From positions 558,001-622,000 of the forward strand of contig NZ_CP151635.1 in the NCBI RefSeq assembly GCF_038397735.1: 64,000 nucleotides of DNA, in the 5' to 3' direction. Each line of letters opens with the position of its first letter. The stretch's first letter is position 1. The notes under the pieces were generated by a model. It worked only from the letters and a program-made list of their open reading frames with translations. It made no database searches and was not told the origin of the DNA. The translations under genes and the position numbers were made by a program. Below, one piece after another: positions 1-9,998 of the stretch. The DNA is from Microbacterium sp. LWH13-1.2 (GTDB taxonomy: Bacteria; Actinomycetota; Actinomycetes; Actinomycetales; Microbacteriaceae).

Positions 1-839
1 ACTCCTACCAGTCGGCCACCGCGGCGCTCGAGAAGGTGTCGGGCGTGCTCGAGGAGGTGCCCACGGTTCCGGACCCCGAGAAGCCGGTGGATCTCTGGGA
101 GTCTCGCGGGCACATCGAGTTCGACGAGGTGACGTTCGGGTACAACGGCGAGAAGACGATCCTGCCGAACTTCTCGCTCGACATCCCCGCGGGGCAGACG
201 ATCGCCCTCGTCGGCACGACCGGCGCGGGCAAGTCGACACTGGCGAAGCTCATCTCGCGGTTCTACGACCCCTCGATCGGAAAGGTGACGCTCGACGGCG
301 TCGACCTGCGCAACCTGCATCCGAAGGATCTTCGCCGCGCCATCGTGATGGTGACGCAGGAGGCCTACCTGTTCAGCGGCACGGTCGCCGACAACATCGC
401 CCTCGGAAAGCCCGACGCCTCGCTCGACGAGATCAGGGCGGCGGCGCGCGCGGTGGGCGCCGACGAGTTCATCTCGTCGCTGCCCGACGGCTACGGCACC
501 GACGTGAACAAGCGCGGCGGTCGCGTCTCGGCGGGTCAGCGTCAGCTGATCTCGTTCGCCCGCGCCTTCCTCGCCGATCCGGCGGTGCTGATCCTCGACG
601 AGGCCACGGCGTCGCTCGACATCCCGTCGGAGCGCCTGATCCAGGACGCTCTGCAGACGCTGCTGAAGGACCGCACGGCTATCATCATCGCGCACCGCCT
701 GTCGACGGTCGCGATCGCCGATCGGGTGCTGGTGATGGAGCACGGCAAGATCATCGAGGACGACACACCCGAGGCGCTGATCAGCGGCACGGGCAAGTTC
801 GCCCAGCTGCACGCCGCCTGGCAGCAGACCCTGGTCTGA
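1..839 (+). CDS. ABC exporter, ATP-binding half (5' truncated)
   Basis: C-terminal nucleotide-binding domain of an ABC exporter; the gene enters from outside the window, in frame from base 3, so its membrane domain is not visible. Seen: Walker [10 protein letters not shown], a Q-loop in [13 protein letters not shown], a signature VSAGQRQ (a variant of LSGGQ common in actinobacterial heterodimeric exporters), Walker [13 protein letters not shown] and the switch histidine in IIIAHRLST. The order and the residues around the Walker motifs fit the ABCB/MsbA-like exporter class with fused membrane and ATPase domains. It would couple ATP hydrolysis to export of a lipid, drug or peptide; the substrate cannot be read. 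The stop is followed by a strong terminator, so it ends its operon. The visible part is intact. Confidence 0.9.
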   Translation, partial: SYQSATAALEKVSGVLEEVPTVPDPEKPVDLWESRGHIEFDEVTFGYNGEKTILPNFSLDIPAGQTIALVGTTGAGKSTLAKLISRFYDPSIGKVTLDGVDLRNLHPKDLRRAIVMVTQEAYLFSGTVADNIALGKPDASLDEIRAAARAVGADEFISSLPDGYGTDVNKRGGRVSAGQRQLISFARAFLADPAVLILDEATASLDIPSERLIQDALQTLLKDRTAIIIAHRLSTVAIADRVLVMEHGKIIEDDTPEALISGTGKFAQLHAAWQQTLV

Positions 840-870
840 ACGGACCACGTCCCGAGCCTGGCGCGTGACA

Positions 871-905
871 CCGAGGCCGCGACCGATCATCGGTCGCGGC
901 CTCGG
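871..905 (+). terminator. Rho-independent-type terminator after the ABC exporter gene
   Basis: Perfect 17-base inverted arms (CCGAGGCCGCGACCGAT and its complement) around a single central C, 31 bases after the stop, followed by ACTTT. The stem is very GC-rich; the U-tract is weak. Confidence 0.75.
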
Positions 906-960
906 ACTTTCCCGGTGGGCGTTCTGTCGGGCCGCCGGAGCAGAGGCGCGTCAGCCTGGG

Positions 961-966
961 TAGCAT
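961..966 (+). promoter_or_regulatory. -10 hexamer of a leaderless start
   Basis: TAGCAT lies exactly six bases before the ATG at 973 and no Shine-Dalgarno is visible. This places transcription start on the A of the start codon and supports that start. Confidence 0.6.
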
Positions 967-972
967 CGGAGT

Positions 973-1776
973 ATGGACCCGCTGCTGCTCGCCGTCGAGT
1001 TGTGGTGGATCGCGCCCGTCGCCGCGGGTGGCGCGGTCGCCGGAGCGGTCGGACTCCGTCGCCGCAGCACGAAGAGCGGCCGCAGGCTCGAGTACGACGC
1101 GGCTCGGCATGATCTCAAGGCTGCCCAGCAGACGGCAGTCGAACGACGGATGGCGGTCAAGCTCGCCCGGGCCGACGTCGCTCGCATCTCGGCCGAGCGC
1201 AGTGCGCGCCGCGCGACACCTGAACAGGTCGCCGGCGCCAAGCGGATGCTGCGCGCCAAGGAGAACGACGCCAAGGCGGCCGCTGCAGACGTGCGTGCCA
1301 AGCAGGTTCGTCTCAGCGCCGCCCGTGCGGCGATCCCTGCGGCATCCGCACCGCGTCCGCTCGAACGACTGCAGGCGCAGCATGACGCGATCGTCGTGCG
1401 CTGGATGCAGTACGAGACCGACGCCGGGCTCCAGATCGCCTACCCGGCTATGACCGACGTCAAGCAGCCGGCCACGGCTGAGTACCTTCGCGCTGCGGGG
1501 CACGCGGTCGAGGCCCGCAGGACGGCCACCGGGCGCGTCAGCGCCGAGGACTACGCCGCGTATCGAGACGCGGTCGCCGATCTCGAGCGCGCCTTCGAAG
1601 CCGCAGAGCACTCGGCGCGGGTCCAGGCGGGCGAAGCGCCGCAGCCGGCATCGGCCTGGCAGGATGCCGCTCAGGACATGATCAGCCGCTCTGCCGACGC
1701 CATCGATCGTGCAGCGGGCGCTGCAGCATCCGCGCTCGCCGCCTGGAATGCACGCAAGCGCCCCGACAAGCACTGA
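973..1776 (+). CDS. Membrane-anchored coiled-coil protein, function unknown
   Basis: 267 residues. One hydrophobic segment at residues 4-28 is followed by basic residues (LRRRSTKSGRR), suggesting a short outside N-terminus and a cytoplasmic body. The rest is Ala, Arg, Glu and Lys rich with heptad-like helices from about 35 to 125 and again from 165 to 240, consistent with coiled coil. No enzyme motif is visible. The start is set by the -10 hexamer six bases upstream. It stands alone between two hairpins, convergent with the beta-glucosidase gene. I do not recognise the family; a structural or cell-envelope role is possible but not shown. Confidence 0.8.
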   Translation: MDPLLLAVELWWIAPVAAGGAVAGAVGLRRRSTKSGRRLEYDAARHDLKAAQQTAVERRMAVKLARADVARISAERSARRATPEQVAGAKRMLRAKENDAKAAAADVRAKQVRLSAARAAIPAASAPRPLERLQAQHDAIVVRWMQYETDAGLQIAYPAMTDVKQPATAEYLRAAGHAVEARRTATGRVSAEDYAAYRDAVADLERAFEAAEHSARVQAGEAPQPASAWQDAAQDMISRSADAIDRAAGAAASALAAWNARKRPDKH

Positions 1777-1802
1777 CCGCCGTCTCGGAAGAGACGACGG
1801 TC
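1775..1802. terminator. Bidirectional terminator hairpin
   Basis: Arms GACCGCCGTCTC and GAGACGACGGTC (one mismatch) with a GGAA loop, starting inside the stop codon of the coiled-coil gene and 21 bases beyond the stop of the convergent GH1 gene. Confidence 0.6.
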
Positions 1803-1823
1803 AGTCCTGCTCGTGACCGGGCG

Positions 1824-3257
1824 TCAGGCGCCGATCGTGCGTGAGGCGATGAGCTCGCGGTACCAGCGGCCCGAGTCCTTCACGGTGCGCTCGAGCGTGT
1901 CGAAGTCGACGCGCACGATGCCGAACCGCTTGGCGTACCCGTATCCCCATTCGAAGTTGTCGAGCAGCGACCACACGAAGTAGCCCCGCAGGTCGACGCC
2001 GCGTTCGAGTGCTCGGTGCGCCGCGGTGAAGTGCCGCCGCAGATAGTCGGTGCGCTCGGGATCGCGGACGGAGCCGTCTTCGGCGACCGCGTCATCGAAC
2101 GCGGCGCCGTTCTCGGTGACCATCAGCGGCTGCCCGGGGAACTGCTCGGACAGCGAGACGAGAAGCTCCTCGAGGCCCTCGGGCGCGATGTTCCAGCCCA
2201 TCGCGGTGTACGGACCCGGCTGCTCGACGAATTCCACGAGCCGATCGCTTCCCGGCCACGCGGTTCCGCCTGCCGCGCCCTTGTGGCCGTCGTTCTGCTG
2301 CTTCTCCGATACCCCATCCCACAACCGCACCGTGGCGGTGGAGTAGTAGTTCACCCCCAGCACGTCGATCGGCTGATTGATCGCGGCGAGGTCTCCGTCC
2401 TGCACGAACGACCAGTCGGTGACGGATGCTGTGTCGTCGAGAAGATCCGTCGGGTACTCGCCGCGGAGCATCGGGTGCGTGAAGGCGCGATTCGCCAGAG
2501 CATCGATCCGGCGCGTGGCTTCGTCTGCGCCGTCCCCGACACCGCGCAGTACATGGAAGTTCAGCGTCACCGAGTAGTCGGGGTCGCCGGTCGACGTGGC
2601 GCGCAGCGCCTGCAGCGCGCGCCCGTGAGCGAGGTTGAGATGATGGACCGCAGCGAGAGCGGATGCCGGTTCGTGGCGCCCCGGCGCATGGCCCCCCTGA
2701 CCGTAACCCAGGTAGGCCGAGCACCACGGCTCGTTGAGCGTCGTCCAGGTCTGCACGCGATCGCCGAGCGCCGCGCCCATGATCGAGGCGTACTGCTCGA
2801 AGGCGTCGGTCGTCGCTCGCGAGGTCCACCCGCCTGCATCCTCCAGATACTGCGGCAGATCCCAGTGATACAGGGTCGCCACCGGCTTGATGCCGCGCTC
2901 GAGCAGACCGTCGACGAGCCGCGAGTAGAAGTCGATCCCGGCCTGGTTGACCGCCCCGCCGGACGCCGGAACGATCCGCGGCCAGGCGATGGAGAAGCGG
3001 TAGGCCTCGAGCCCCAGGTCCGCCATCAGGTCGAGATCCTCGTCGACGCGGTGGTAGTGGTCGCAGGCCACGTCGCCGGTGTCGCCGTTCCACACCTTCC
3101 CCGGTGTCTTGCTGAACGTGTCCCAGATCGACGGCGTGCGCCCGTCTTCGTCGGCCGCCCCCTCGATCTGGTACGAGGCGGTAGCCGATCCGAACGTGAA
3201 CCCCTCGGGCAGCACGAGTCCGGATCCGCGGTAGTCATCGGCAGGAGAGAGAGTCAC
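1824..3257 (-). CDS. GH1 beta-glucosidase
   Basis: 477 residues, normal for family GH1. It hydrolyses beta-glucosides by a retaining mechanism. Seen: the acid/base motif TLNEPW with Glu176, the nucleophile motif VTENG with Glu382, and the conserved IEGA (31-34) and HWDLPQ (131-136) motifs of the sugar pocket. There is no signal peptide, so it acts on imported sugar. It starts at GTG 3257, overlapping the alpha-xylosidase stop by four bases, and is the last gene of the operon. Together the two enzymes fit breakdown of xyloglucan-derived oligosaccharides: the GH31 removes xylose, then this enzyme cleaves the beta-1,4-glucose chain. The exact substrate is an inference. Confidence 0.93.
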   Translation of the reverse strand: MTLSPADDYRGSGLVLPEGFTFGSATASYQIEGAADEDGRTPSIWDTFSKTPGKVWNGDTGDVACDHYHRVDEDLDLMADLGLEAYRFSIAWPRIVPASGGAVNQAGIDFYSRLVDGLLERGIKPVATLYHWDLPQYLEDAGGWTSRATTDAFEQYASIMGAALGDRVQTWTTLNEPWCSAYLGYGQGGHAPGRHEPASALAAVHHLNLAHGRALQALRATSTGDPDYSVTLNFHVLRGVGDGADEATRRIDALANRAFTHPMLRGEYPTDLLDDTASVTDWSFVQDGDLAAINQPIDVLGVNYYSTATVRLWDGVSEKQQNDGHKGAAGGTAWPGSDRLVEFVEQPGPYTAMGWNIAPEGLEELLVSLSEQFPGQPLMVTENGAAFDDAVAEDGSVRDPERTDYLRRHFTAAHRALERGVDLRGYFVWSLLDNFEWGYGYAKRFGIVRVDFDTLERTVKDSGRWYRELIASRTIGA

Positions 3258-5488
3258 CGGGTCACCTCGGTCAGGTCGGTTTCGTAGATCTTCTCACGGC
3301 CGTCCGGGCTCGTCACGGTCACGGACGCCGAGCCCGATCCGCCAGGGAACACCCGGAGCTTCAGGCCGTCGTGATAGTCATAGTCGGGTCTGTCGGTGCG
3401 GGCACCCCAGGGGAGTGCCGTGCCTGGTCGCACGTACAGCGGGAGCGAGTCGAACGAGTGGGTCTCTCGGCGCCAGCCCCCGCCCGAGACGGTCTCGCCG
3501 CTCAGCAGCGACGTCCATTCGCCCTCAGGCAGATAGAACTCGACACTCCCGTCTTCCGAGAACACCGGTGCGACGAGCAGACTCGACCCGAGCATGTACT
3601 GCCGATCGAGGTAGCCGACCGCCGGGTCGCCGGGGAACTCCAGTTGCATCGGTCGCATCAAGGGAATGCCTGAGCGTGAGGCGTCGATGCCCTGCTGATA
3701 GAGGTACGGCATCAACTGCATCTTGAGGTGTGTGAATCGACGCGTCACGTCGACGGCCTCCTCATCGAAGGCCCACGGAACCCGATACGAGCTCGATCCG
3801 TGGAACCGCGAGTGCGAGCCGAGCAGGCCGAAGGCCGTCCAGCGCTTGAACACACCGGCATCCGGCGTCCCCTCGAATCCGCCGATGTCGTGACTCCAGA
3901 ACGCGAAGCCGCTCAGGGCGAGCGAGAGTCCGCCGCGCAGCGTCTCCGCCATCGAGGTGTACGTCGAGGTCGAGTCGCCGCCCCAGTGCACCGGCATGCT
4001 CTGTCCGCCGGCCGTCGCCGAACGGGCGAAGAGCACCGCATCCTCCGCCCCGCGTGCATCGGTCAGCACGTCGTGCACCGCCCGGTTGTACAGGTCGGTG
4101 TACAGATTGTGCATCCGCACGGGGTCCGAGCCGTCCGCCCAGACGACCTCTGTGGGGATGCGCTCGCCGAAGTCGGTCTTGAAGCAGTCGACGCCCTGGT
4201 CGAGCAGCCGACGAAGGTGCCCCTGGTACCAGGCCGTCGCAGCCGGGTTCGTGAAGTCGACGAGTCCCATCCCCGCCTGCCAGAGATCCCACTGCCAGAC
4301 GGTGCCATCGGGCCGCGTGACCAGGAATCCCTGATCGGCGGCCTCGCGGAACAGGGGCGAGCGCTGCGCGATATACGGGTTGATCCACACGCAGACCCGC
4401 AGATCCTTCTCGTGCAGCCGCGAGAGCATGCCCTCGGGGTCGGGGAACACCCGCGGGTCCCATTCGAAGTCGCACCATTGGAACTCGCGCATCCAGAAGC
4501 AGTCGAAGTGGAACACCGACACCGGCAGCTCACGCGCCGCCATCTCGTCGATGAACGAGTTCACGGTCTGCTCGTCGTAGTCGGTCGTGAAGCTCGTCGA
4601 TAGCCACAGGCCGTACGACCAGGCGGGCACCACCGGCGGTCGTCCTGTGAGGGCCGTATAGCGCCCGAGCACCTCTTTGGGGGTGGGGCCCGCGATCACG
4701 AAGTACTCGAGCACTTCGCCCGACACCGAGAACTGCACCCGCTCGACCGATTCCGAGCCGATCTCGTATGAGACGTGACCGGGGTCGTTCACCAGAACGC
4801 CGTAGCCGCGACTCGACAGATGGAACGGGATGCTCTTGTATGCCTGCTCGCTGGATGTCCCGCCGTCGGCGTTCCAGATGTCGACAGACTGGCCGTTCTT
4901 CACCAGCGGGCCGAAGCGCTCGCCGAGGCCGTAGATCAGCTCGCCGACCCCGAGGTCCAGCTGCTCGTGCAGGAAAGTCGATCCGCCCGGCGCACTTCCG
5001 CCCTCTCGCGCGTTGTCGACGATCCCCGCGTCCACCTGTGCGCCGGACGCCAGACGCACGTAGCCCTGCGCCTTGTGGCCGCTTCCGGTGACGCGTCGCC
5101 CGTCGACCTCGAAGGCGAGATCCCAGGGTGCCCCGGGGATGATCCGTGCGACGAGAGATCCGGCGTCGAGGACGCCGCCGGATTCCGCGGTCGACACGGT
5201 CGGTTCACCAGAACCAGAACCGGGAAGGTCGAAGCCTCCGTGCCAGCGGCCGCCCTCATGATGGGCGACCCGCACGCGGATGACGCCTTCGGCGGGGGAG
5301 GAGAGCGTCGTCGTCAGCACCGCGCGGTTCAGCGTGTCACCGCGTTTCGCGATGACCATGGTGGGTGCCGTGATGACGATGCCGGGTCCGTCGGGGGTGT
5401 CGCTGGTCTCGGCGATGTCGTAGGCCTCCTGCGCGTAGAGCGCGGTGACGCCTGGACGCAGTTGCCAGAACCCGTCGGTGAACTTCAT
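3254..5488 (-). CDS. yicI: GH31 alpha-xylosidase (YicI-like)
   Basis: 744 residues, close to the 772 of E. coli YicI. Family GH31 retaining glycosidase that releases alpha-xylose from isoprimeverose-type sugars. Seen: the nucleophile Asp439 in KTDFGERIP, the likely acid Asp505 in [10 protein letters not shown], and the YicI-like beginning [11 protein letters not shown]; the FGERIP after the nucleophile resembles alpha-xylosidases more than alpha-glucosidases. There is no signal peptide. The start is the ATG at 5488, which shares one base with the stop of the permease gene; the reading frame stays open upstream but that part is not this protein. Translational coupling within the LacI-controlled operon is likely. 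Confidence 0.92.
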   Translation of the reverse strand: MKFTDGFWQLRPGVTALYAQEAYDIAETSDTPDGPGIVITAPTMVIAKRGDTLNRAVLTTTLSSPAEGVIRVRVAHHEGGRWHGGFDLPGSGSGEPTVSTAESGGVLDAGSLVARIIPGAPWDLAFEVDGRRVTGSGHKAQGYVRLASGAQVDAGIVDNAREGGSAPGGSTFLHEQLDLGVGELIYGLGERFGPLVKNGQSVDIWNADGGTSSEQAYKSIPFHLSSRGYGVLVNDPGHVSYEIGSESVERVQFSVSGEVLEYFVIAGPTPKEVLGRYTALTGRPPVVPAWSYGLWLSTSFTTDYDEQTVNSFIDEMAARELPVSVFHFDCFWMREFQWCDFEWDPRVFPDPEGMLSRLHEKDLRVCVWINPYIAQRSPLFREAADQGFLVTRPDGTVWQWDLWQAGMGLVDFTNPAATAWYQGHLRRLLDQGVDCFKTDFGERIPTEVVWADGSDPVRMHNLYTDLYNRAVHDVLTDARGAEDAVLFARSATAGGQSMPVHWGGDSTSTYTSMAETLRGGLSLALSGFAFWSHDIGGFEGTPDAGVFKRWTAFGLLGSHSRFHGSSSYRVPWAFDEEAVDVTRRFTHLKMQLMPYLYQQGIDASRSGIPLMRPMQLEFPGDPAVGYLDRQYMLGSSLLVAPVFSEDGSVEFYLPEGEWTSLLSGETVSGGGWRRETHSFDSLPLYVRPGTALPWGARTDRPDYDYHDGLKLRVFPGGSGSASVTVTSPDGREKIYETDLTEVTR

Positions 5489-6375
5489 TACTTGACTGCT
5501 CCTGCCGTGATGCCGCGTGTGAGGGTGCGCTGGAAGATGAGGAAGAAGATGAGCGTGGGGATGATGCCGAGGAGCGCCGAGGCGCTCGTCGTCGTGACGT
5601 CCATCAGTCGGTCGCCCTGCAGCACGCTGATCGCGACCGGGACGGTCTGGTTCGCGTTCGAGGCGAGGAACGTCAGCGGGATCAGGAACTCGTTCCACGT
5701 CCAGATGAAGAAGAAGATGAGCAGCACCGACAGGGTCGGGCGGCTGATGGGGAAGACGACGCGCCAGAGGATCTGCCAGCGGCTCGCCCCATCGAGCGAG
5801 GCGGCCTCGAGGATCTCCTTCGGGAAGGTGCCGTAGACCGACGACAGCAGGTAGGTGCCGAATGCCGCCTGGATGACGGTGAAGACGATGATGACCGACC
5901 ACACGTTGTCGTACAGACCGACGGATTTGAACATGTAGTACAGCGGGTAGAGCAGCGCCTCCTGAGGGAGCAGGTTCGCGAGAAGGAACAGCAGCACGAT
6001 CCAGCTGCGTCCGCGCACACGGCCGATGCCGATCGCGAACGCGTTCAGCATCGAGATCACCACGGCGAGCACCGAGACGATGCCGGCGATGAAGATCGAG
6101 TTCCACACCTTCTCGGGGAAGTTCACGCGCTCCCAGAACTTGATGATCCCGCCGAAGTCGAGAGTCTCGGGCAAGGCGAGGGGGCCAGACGTCGCGTAGT
6201 CGACGGGCGACTTGAACGAGTTGACGAGCACGAGGTAGAAGGGCGCGATGACCAGGAGGGCGCCGATCACGACGAGGGCGAGCATCAGCCAGTCGATCGG
6301 ACGCTTCTTGGTCATGCCGCCGCGGGGACGGGTCTTGGACGGCTTTCCGGTGACGATGGCGGTGGTGGCGTGCAT
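5488..6375 (-). CDS. Carbohydrate ABC transporter permease, second subunit
   Basis: 295-residue integral membrane protein of the MalG type (binding-protein-dependent permease). About six hydrophobic segments are visible, beginning with IDWLMLALVVIGALLVIAPF. The EAA loop that docks to the ATPase is ILEAASLDGASRWQILWRVVFP. The start ATG at 6375 overlaps the stop of the first permease by one base (TGATG), which decides the start. Its basic, proline-containing N-terminal tail (residues 10-25) is usual. No ATPase gene lies in this operon, so a shared MsiK-type ATPase elsewhere is probably used, as is common in actinobacteria (family knowledge, not visible here). Confidence 0.93.
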   Translation of the reverse strand: MHATTAIVTGKPSKTRPRGGMTKKRPIDWLMLALVVIGALLVIAPFYLVLVNSFKSPVDYATSGPLALPETLDFGGIIKFWERVNFPEKVWNSIFIAGIVSVLAVVISMLNAFAIGIGRVRGRSWIVLLFLLANLLPQEALLYPLYYMFKSVGLYDNVWSVIIVFTVIQAAFGTYLLSSVYGTFPKEILEAASLDGASRWQILWRVVFPISRPTLSVLLIFFFIWTWNEFLIPLTFLASNANQTVPVAISVLQGDRLMDVTTTSASALLGIIPTLIFFLIFQRTLTRGITAGAVK

Positions 6376-7340
6376 CACAGACCTGCCCTTTCCTTGCGCT
6401 CGAGGGAGTTCTGGACGCGGATGAAGATGATCGACACGATCACCACGACGATGGTCAGCACCGTCGCGATCGTCGCGCCGTAGCCCACGTTCCGCTTGGT
6501 GAAGAACTCCTGGTACGCGTAATAGGCAGGGACGAGCGTCGCGCCGGCCGGGCCGCCGCGCGTGATGATGTACACGGGGCCGAAGACCTTCAGTGCGGCG
6601 ATCGTGCAGGTCAGCGTCACGACGAAGATCTCGGGGCGGATGATGCTCATCGTTATCGAAGAGAACCGCTGGAACCAATTCGCGCCGTCGAGCTCGGCCG
6701 CCTCGTAGAGTTCGGGGTCCACCCGCTGCAGCGCCGCCATGAAGACGACGACGGGGTAGCCGAGCTGCACCCACACCATGACGACCATCAGCACGATGAG
6801 GGCTGAGGGCATCTGGCCGAGCCAATCGTAGGCGGGGATGCCGAACCACGCGAGGATCTGGTTGAGCGCGCCGTCGCCGCCGGGACGGACGATCCAGCCG
6901 ATCACGATACCGGCGACCGCGATGGGGAGGATCTGCGGGAGGTAGTACGTGGCACGCAGGAAGCTGCCGACCTTGCCGCCGAACTTGCGTCCGACCACGT
7001 CGAAGAGCAGAGCGGCGACGATCAGGCCCACGATGGTCGGAACGACGACCATCGCGATGATCATCCACACCGAGTTCGTGAACGACGTCCAGAAGTCGCT
7101 GTCGGTGAGGATCTTCTGCCAGTTCTCGAGACCGATGAACTCCGGTGCGCGCACGCCCTTCCACTTGGTGAAGGTCAGGTACACGTTCCAGATCAGCGGG
7201 ACGATGACGACGACGAGCAGCAGCACGAAGCCGGGCAGCAGATACATCCAGTAGGCCCCGGTCCCGCCGCTGCGCTGCGGGATGGACGGCTCTTCGGGCG
7301 GCAGCTTCGCGCGGCCCTCGCGGCGTGTGACGAGTGACAT
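6375..7340 (-). CDS. Carbohydrate ABC transporter permease, first subunit
   Basis: 321-residue MalF/UgpA-type permease. A cytoplasmic tail of about 30 residues is followed by YWMYLLPGFVLLLVVVIVP and further membrane segments, six in all. The EAA motif is YEAAELDGANWFQRFSSITM. It forms the membrane channel with the next permease and receives sugar from the lipoprotein encoded upstream. The gap to the binding-protein stop is 59 bases and holds a GGAGG-type ribosome site (reverse of TTCACCTCCAGG) before the ATG. The substrate is inferred from the downstream alpha-xylosidase and beta-glucosidase. Confidence 0.93.
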   Translation of the reverse strand: MSLVTRREGRAKLPPEEPSIPQRSGGTGAYWMYLLPGFVLLLVVVIVPLIWNVYLTFTKWKGVRAPEFIGLENWQKILTDSDFWTSFTNSVWMIIAMVVVPTIVGLIVAALLFDVVGRKFGGKVGSFLRATYYLPQILPIAVAGIVIGWIVRPGGDGALNQILAWFGIPAYDWLGQMPSALIVLMVVMVWVQLGYPVVVFMAALQRVDPELYEAAELDGANWFQRFSSITMSIIRPEIFVVTLTCTIAALKVFGPVYIITRGGPAGATLVPAYYAYQEFFTKRNVGYGATIATVLTIVVVIVSIIFIRVQNSLERKERAGL

Positions 7341-7399
7341 TGTTCACCTCCAGGAGGATGCGGGGGCGGAGCCGTGCGGCCGCCGCCCCCGCGAGTGGA

Positions 7400-8707
7400 T
7401 CAACGGAATTCCGAGGTGCCCTCGTCGTACTGCTCGCCGAGGTTCTTGTTCGTGGTCTCGGCATCCTGCGACCCGGTGATCAGACCCTGCAGCTCCTGCA
7501 CGATCACGTCGTAGAAGCCGGGGGCGGGCCAGTCCGGGTAGAACGAGAGCCCATCGGCATCGAGCACGCCGTTGAATGTCTCGATCAGGGCTGCGCTCTT
7601 CTCGTCGGTGATGTCCGCGGTCTCTGCGGCGACGGGAAGGCCGCCGTTGTTGCCGATGATCGCCTGGATCTCCGGGCGCATCGTGATGTCGATGAACTCA
7701 TAGGCGAGATCCTTGTTCGCAGCGTTCTCGGGGACGACCCAGAGGTTGCCGGATGAGCCGAGCGACAGATCCGCCCCGGGGAAGGCCTCCATCGTCCAGT
7801 CGAAGCCCGTGGCCTCCGAGACGAAGCGACCGAACCACCACGAACCCGACACGAAGATCGGTGAAGTGCCGTTGATGAACGAGACGCCGGCGTCTTCGGC
7901 CTTCACCGACGAGACGTCCGAGGCGATGTATCCCTTATCCATGTACTCCTGAAGAGTCTCGGTCGCCGAGGTGATCTCGGGGCCCTGCCAGTCGACCTCT
8001 CCGTCATAGAGCTGGTACGAATCGACGAAGCTGCGGTCGCCCTCGAGCAGCGCGAGCTGATACCAGAGCTGGCCGAGGGGATACTCCGCGCCGGCCTCCG
8101 CAAGCGGTGTGACGCCCTGCGCGACGAATGCGTCGAGCACATCGACGAACTCCTCGTAGGTGGTCGGGATCTCGAGTCCTGCCGCAGCGAATGCGTCCTG
8201 GTTGTAGTACACGCCGACGAACTCGCCGTAGTTCGGGATGCCGAACCAGGTGTCGCCGCCCATGACGCCGTCTTCCGAATACTTCGCCGTGGTCTGCAGC
8301 GACGGCGCGAGCTTCTCGTCCCAGCCGAACTCGTCGACAGCGTCCGAGATGTCGGCGATCAGTCCGGTGGAGGCGAGGAAGCCGGCTGTCGCGTTGCCCT
8401 TGTTGAACTCCATGAGGTCGGGTGCGGCGTCGGTGTCGAGCACCTGGCTGGCGGTCTTCTGGATCTGTTCGAAGGACTTCTCCTCGAACTCGACCGTCGC
8501 CCCGGTCTCCTCCTCGAAGATGGCGATCGCCTCGGCCCAGGCCTTGCCCATCGCGCTGTCGGCGCCCTCGTAGTGCCAGAGCTTGAGGGTCTGCCCGTCA
8601 CCGCCCTCGCCTTCCGATCCTGAGGTGCAGCCGCTCAGCGCGATACCGGTCACGGTGAGGGCGGCGAGAGCCGCCAACGTCTTCGTCCTGCGGATGTTGC
8701 GTGCCAT
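7400..8707 (-). CDS. Extracellular sugar-binding lipoprotein of the ABC transporter
   Basis: 435 residues, family 1 solute-binding protein. Signal peptide: basic MARNIRRTK, a hydrophobic core, then lipobox LSGC with the lipidated Cys at 27, followed by a Gly/Ser/Glu linker. Mature features typical of the family include LKLWHYEG at the start and a Trp-rich ligand face (DTWFGIPNYGEF, GSWWFGRF). The start is the ATG at 8707 because GAAAGGAG lies eight bases before it and the signal peptide begins there; a longer in-frame start 39 bases upstream would spoil the signal peptide. First gene of the operon, preceded by a LacI-type operator. Confidence 0.93.
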   Translation of the reverse strand: MARNIRRTKTLAALAALTVTGIALSGCTSGSEGEGGDGQTLKLWHYEGADSAMGKAWAEAIAIFEEETGATVEFEEKSFEQIQKTASQVLDTDAAPDLMEFNKGNATAGFLASTGLIADISDAVDEFGWDEKLAPSLQTTAKYSEDGVMGGDTWFGIPNYGEFVGVYYNQDAFAAAGLEIPTTYEEFVDVLDAFVAQGVTPLAEAGAEYPLGQLWYQLALLEGDRSFVDSYQLYDGEVDWQGPEITSATETLQEYMDKGYIASDVSSVKAEDAGVSFINGTSPIFVSGSWWFGRFVSEATGFDWTMEAFPGADLSLGSSGNLWVVPENAANKDLAYEFIDITMRPEIQAIIGNNGGLPVAAETADITDEKSAALIETFNGVLDADGLSFYPDWPAPGFYDVIVQELQGLITGSQDAETTNKNLGEQYDEGTSEFR

Positions 8708-8784
8708 CGTCGGCACTCCTTTCTCGGTGGCCCTGGGGCCGGACACATCGGTGGGTCGGGTGTTCAGTTATGAGGACGACGTCG

Positions 8785-8798
8785 TCGAAGCGTTTCGA
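8785..8798. promoter_or_regulatory. LacI-type operator before the sugar operon
   Basis: TCGAAGCGTTTCGA, a near-perfect dyad with the CG centre typical of LacI-family sites. A candidate minus-strand -10 (ATAACT, 8766-8771) lies just downstream, so the operator overlaps the expected -35 and would block RNA polymerase. The same core recurs before lacI. Confidence 0.8.
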
Positions 8799-8831
8799 TG
8801 ACGACGGTGCGGAAGTCTGTTCGGTCCGCGG

Positions 8832-9845
8832 TCACTCGCGTGCGCGAGTCACGGAACCGGCGGGGTGATACTCGGGAGGGATGAGATGCACCTGCGCGGG
8901 CGTGCCCGGCTCCTCGAGGTGTCTGACGGCGAGATCCACCGCGAGTTCGCACGACTGCTGCGGCACGAGCGGGATGGTGTCTATCGGCACCGGGAGAGCC
9001 GAGGTGTCGAAGGACGCCGCCGCGGAGATCACCGAGACGTCGTCCCCGACGTTCAGTCCGCGGGCGGAGAGAGTCTCGAGAAGCGTTTCATGCACGTCGC
9101 CGACGGCGTGGACGATGAACGCGCGGTCGCCTCGATCGAGCGCCTGCTCGACGGCGGCGCGCACGGCCGATGCATCAGTCGTGGTCAGTCCGGTCGTCGC
9201 CCACTCGAGGGTGAGGCCTCGCTCGCTCGCGCGGCTCTGCACTCCACGCAGGAGGCGACGGGGGAAGTTCGACTTGCGATAGGACACCTCGGTCTGCCCG
9301 AGCAGTGTGACGGCGGTGTGGCCGGCATCCGCGAGCCGATCCACGGCGAGGTGTCCCGCGGCCTCGAAGTCGAGGTCGACGCACGTCAGGCCCTGCGCGT
9401 CGTCAGGGATCCCGATGAAGACCGTGGGGGAGTGCACCGAACGGGCGATATCGGCCCGTTCGTCGTCCGGGGCGACGTCGAGCACGAGGATGGCGTCGAC
9501 GAGGTTGCTCGCGGCCACGCGATTCATGCCCTCAGACGCCTGCTCATCGGTGAGCAGGAGGATGTCGTAGCCGCGGCGACGAGCAGCGACGGCGGTCGCG
9601 AGCACGAAGGCCATGTGCGTCGGTGCGTGCGTGTCGGCGCGCAGCGGCTCGGTCAGGCCGAAGATGTGAGTGCGGCGCCCTGCGAGCATCCGTGCTCCCG
9701 CATCCGGCTCGTACCCCAGCGTGCGCACGGCGTCTTCGATGCGGCGCCGGGTCTTCTCCGACACCGGGCGCTTGCCGCTCAGCGCATAGGAGACCGTGCT
9801 GATCGATACGCCGGCGGCCTCGGCCACCTGGTGGATCGTCGTCAT
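8832..9845 (-). CDS. LacI-family transcriptional regulator
   Basis: 337 residues. The N-terminal helix-turn-helix (TTIHQVAEAAGVSISTVSYALSG, residues 2-24) and hinge helix (DAGARMLAGRR) are classic, followed by a periplasmic-binding-protein-like effector domain. It lies directly upstream of the sugar transporter operon on the same strand with 124 bases between, and both it and the operon carry the same operator. It is therefore the likely local repressor, released by a transported sugar or its xylose/glucose breakdown product, and probably autoregulated. Start ATG at 9845 is consistent with the domain beginning at residue 2. Confidence 0.93.
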   Translation of the reverse strand: MTTIHQVAEAAGVSISTVSYALSGKRPVSEKTRRRIEDAVRTLGYEPDAGARMLAGRRTHIFGLTEPLRADTHAPTHMAFVLATAVAARRRGYDILLLTDEQASEGMNRVAASNLVDAILVLDVAPDDERADIARSVHSPTVFIGIPDDAQGLTCVDLDFEAAGHLAVDRLADAGHTAVTLLGQTEVSYRKSNFPRRLLRGVQSRASERGLTLEWATTGLTTTDASAVRAAVEQALDRGDRAFIVHAVGDVHETLLETLSARGLNVGDDVSVISAAASFDTSALPVPIDTIPLVPQQSCELAVDLAVRHLEEPGTPAQVHLIPPEYHPAGSVTRARE

Positions 9846-9877
9846 CAGGACTCCATCGTCGCTCGTCGTGTGAATCG

Positions 9878-9891
9878 TCGAAGCGTTTCGC
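9878..9891. promoter_or_regulatory. LacI-type operator before lacI
   Basis: TCGAAGCGTTTCGC, identical to the operator at 8785 except for the last base. It lies between the lacI promoter (9908-9937) and its start codon, a roadblock position that suggests autoregulation. Confidence 0.75.
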
Positions 9892-9907
9892 TAACGTCTC
9901 TGGAGCG

Positions 9908-9937
9908 ATGATAGACATTCCCGCTCGCCGAAAGCAA
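9908..9937 (-). promoter_or_regulatory. Promoter of lacI
   Basis: On the minus strand, -35 TTGCTT (9932-9937), an 18-base spacer and -10 TATCAT (9908-9913). The AT-rich stretch upstream may act as an UP element. The mRNA leader of about 55 bases contains the operator. Confidence 0.6.
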
Positions 9938-9998
9938 GACTTTTGTGGTTGCTCGCAACAAATTGATGACGGACGGCGCGGGAGCGTTCCCACGAAGA

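Noticed and set aside
5489..6106. Long 5' extension of the alpha-xylosidase into the permease gene
   Set aside because: The added part has no GH31 features and the one-base overlap start at 5488 matches the YicI N-terminus.
9946..9966. GTTGC/GCAAC hairpin next to the lacI promoter as a terminator or operator
   Set aside because: Five-base stem only; it more likely reflects the AT-rich upstream region of the promoter.
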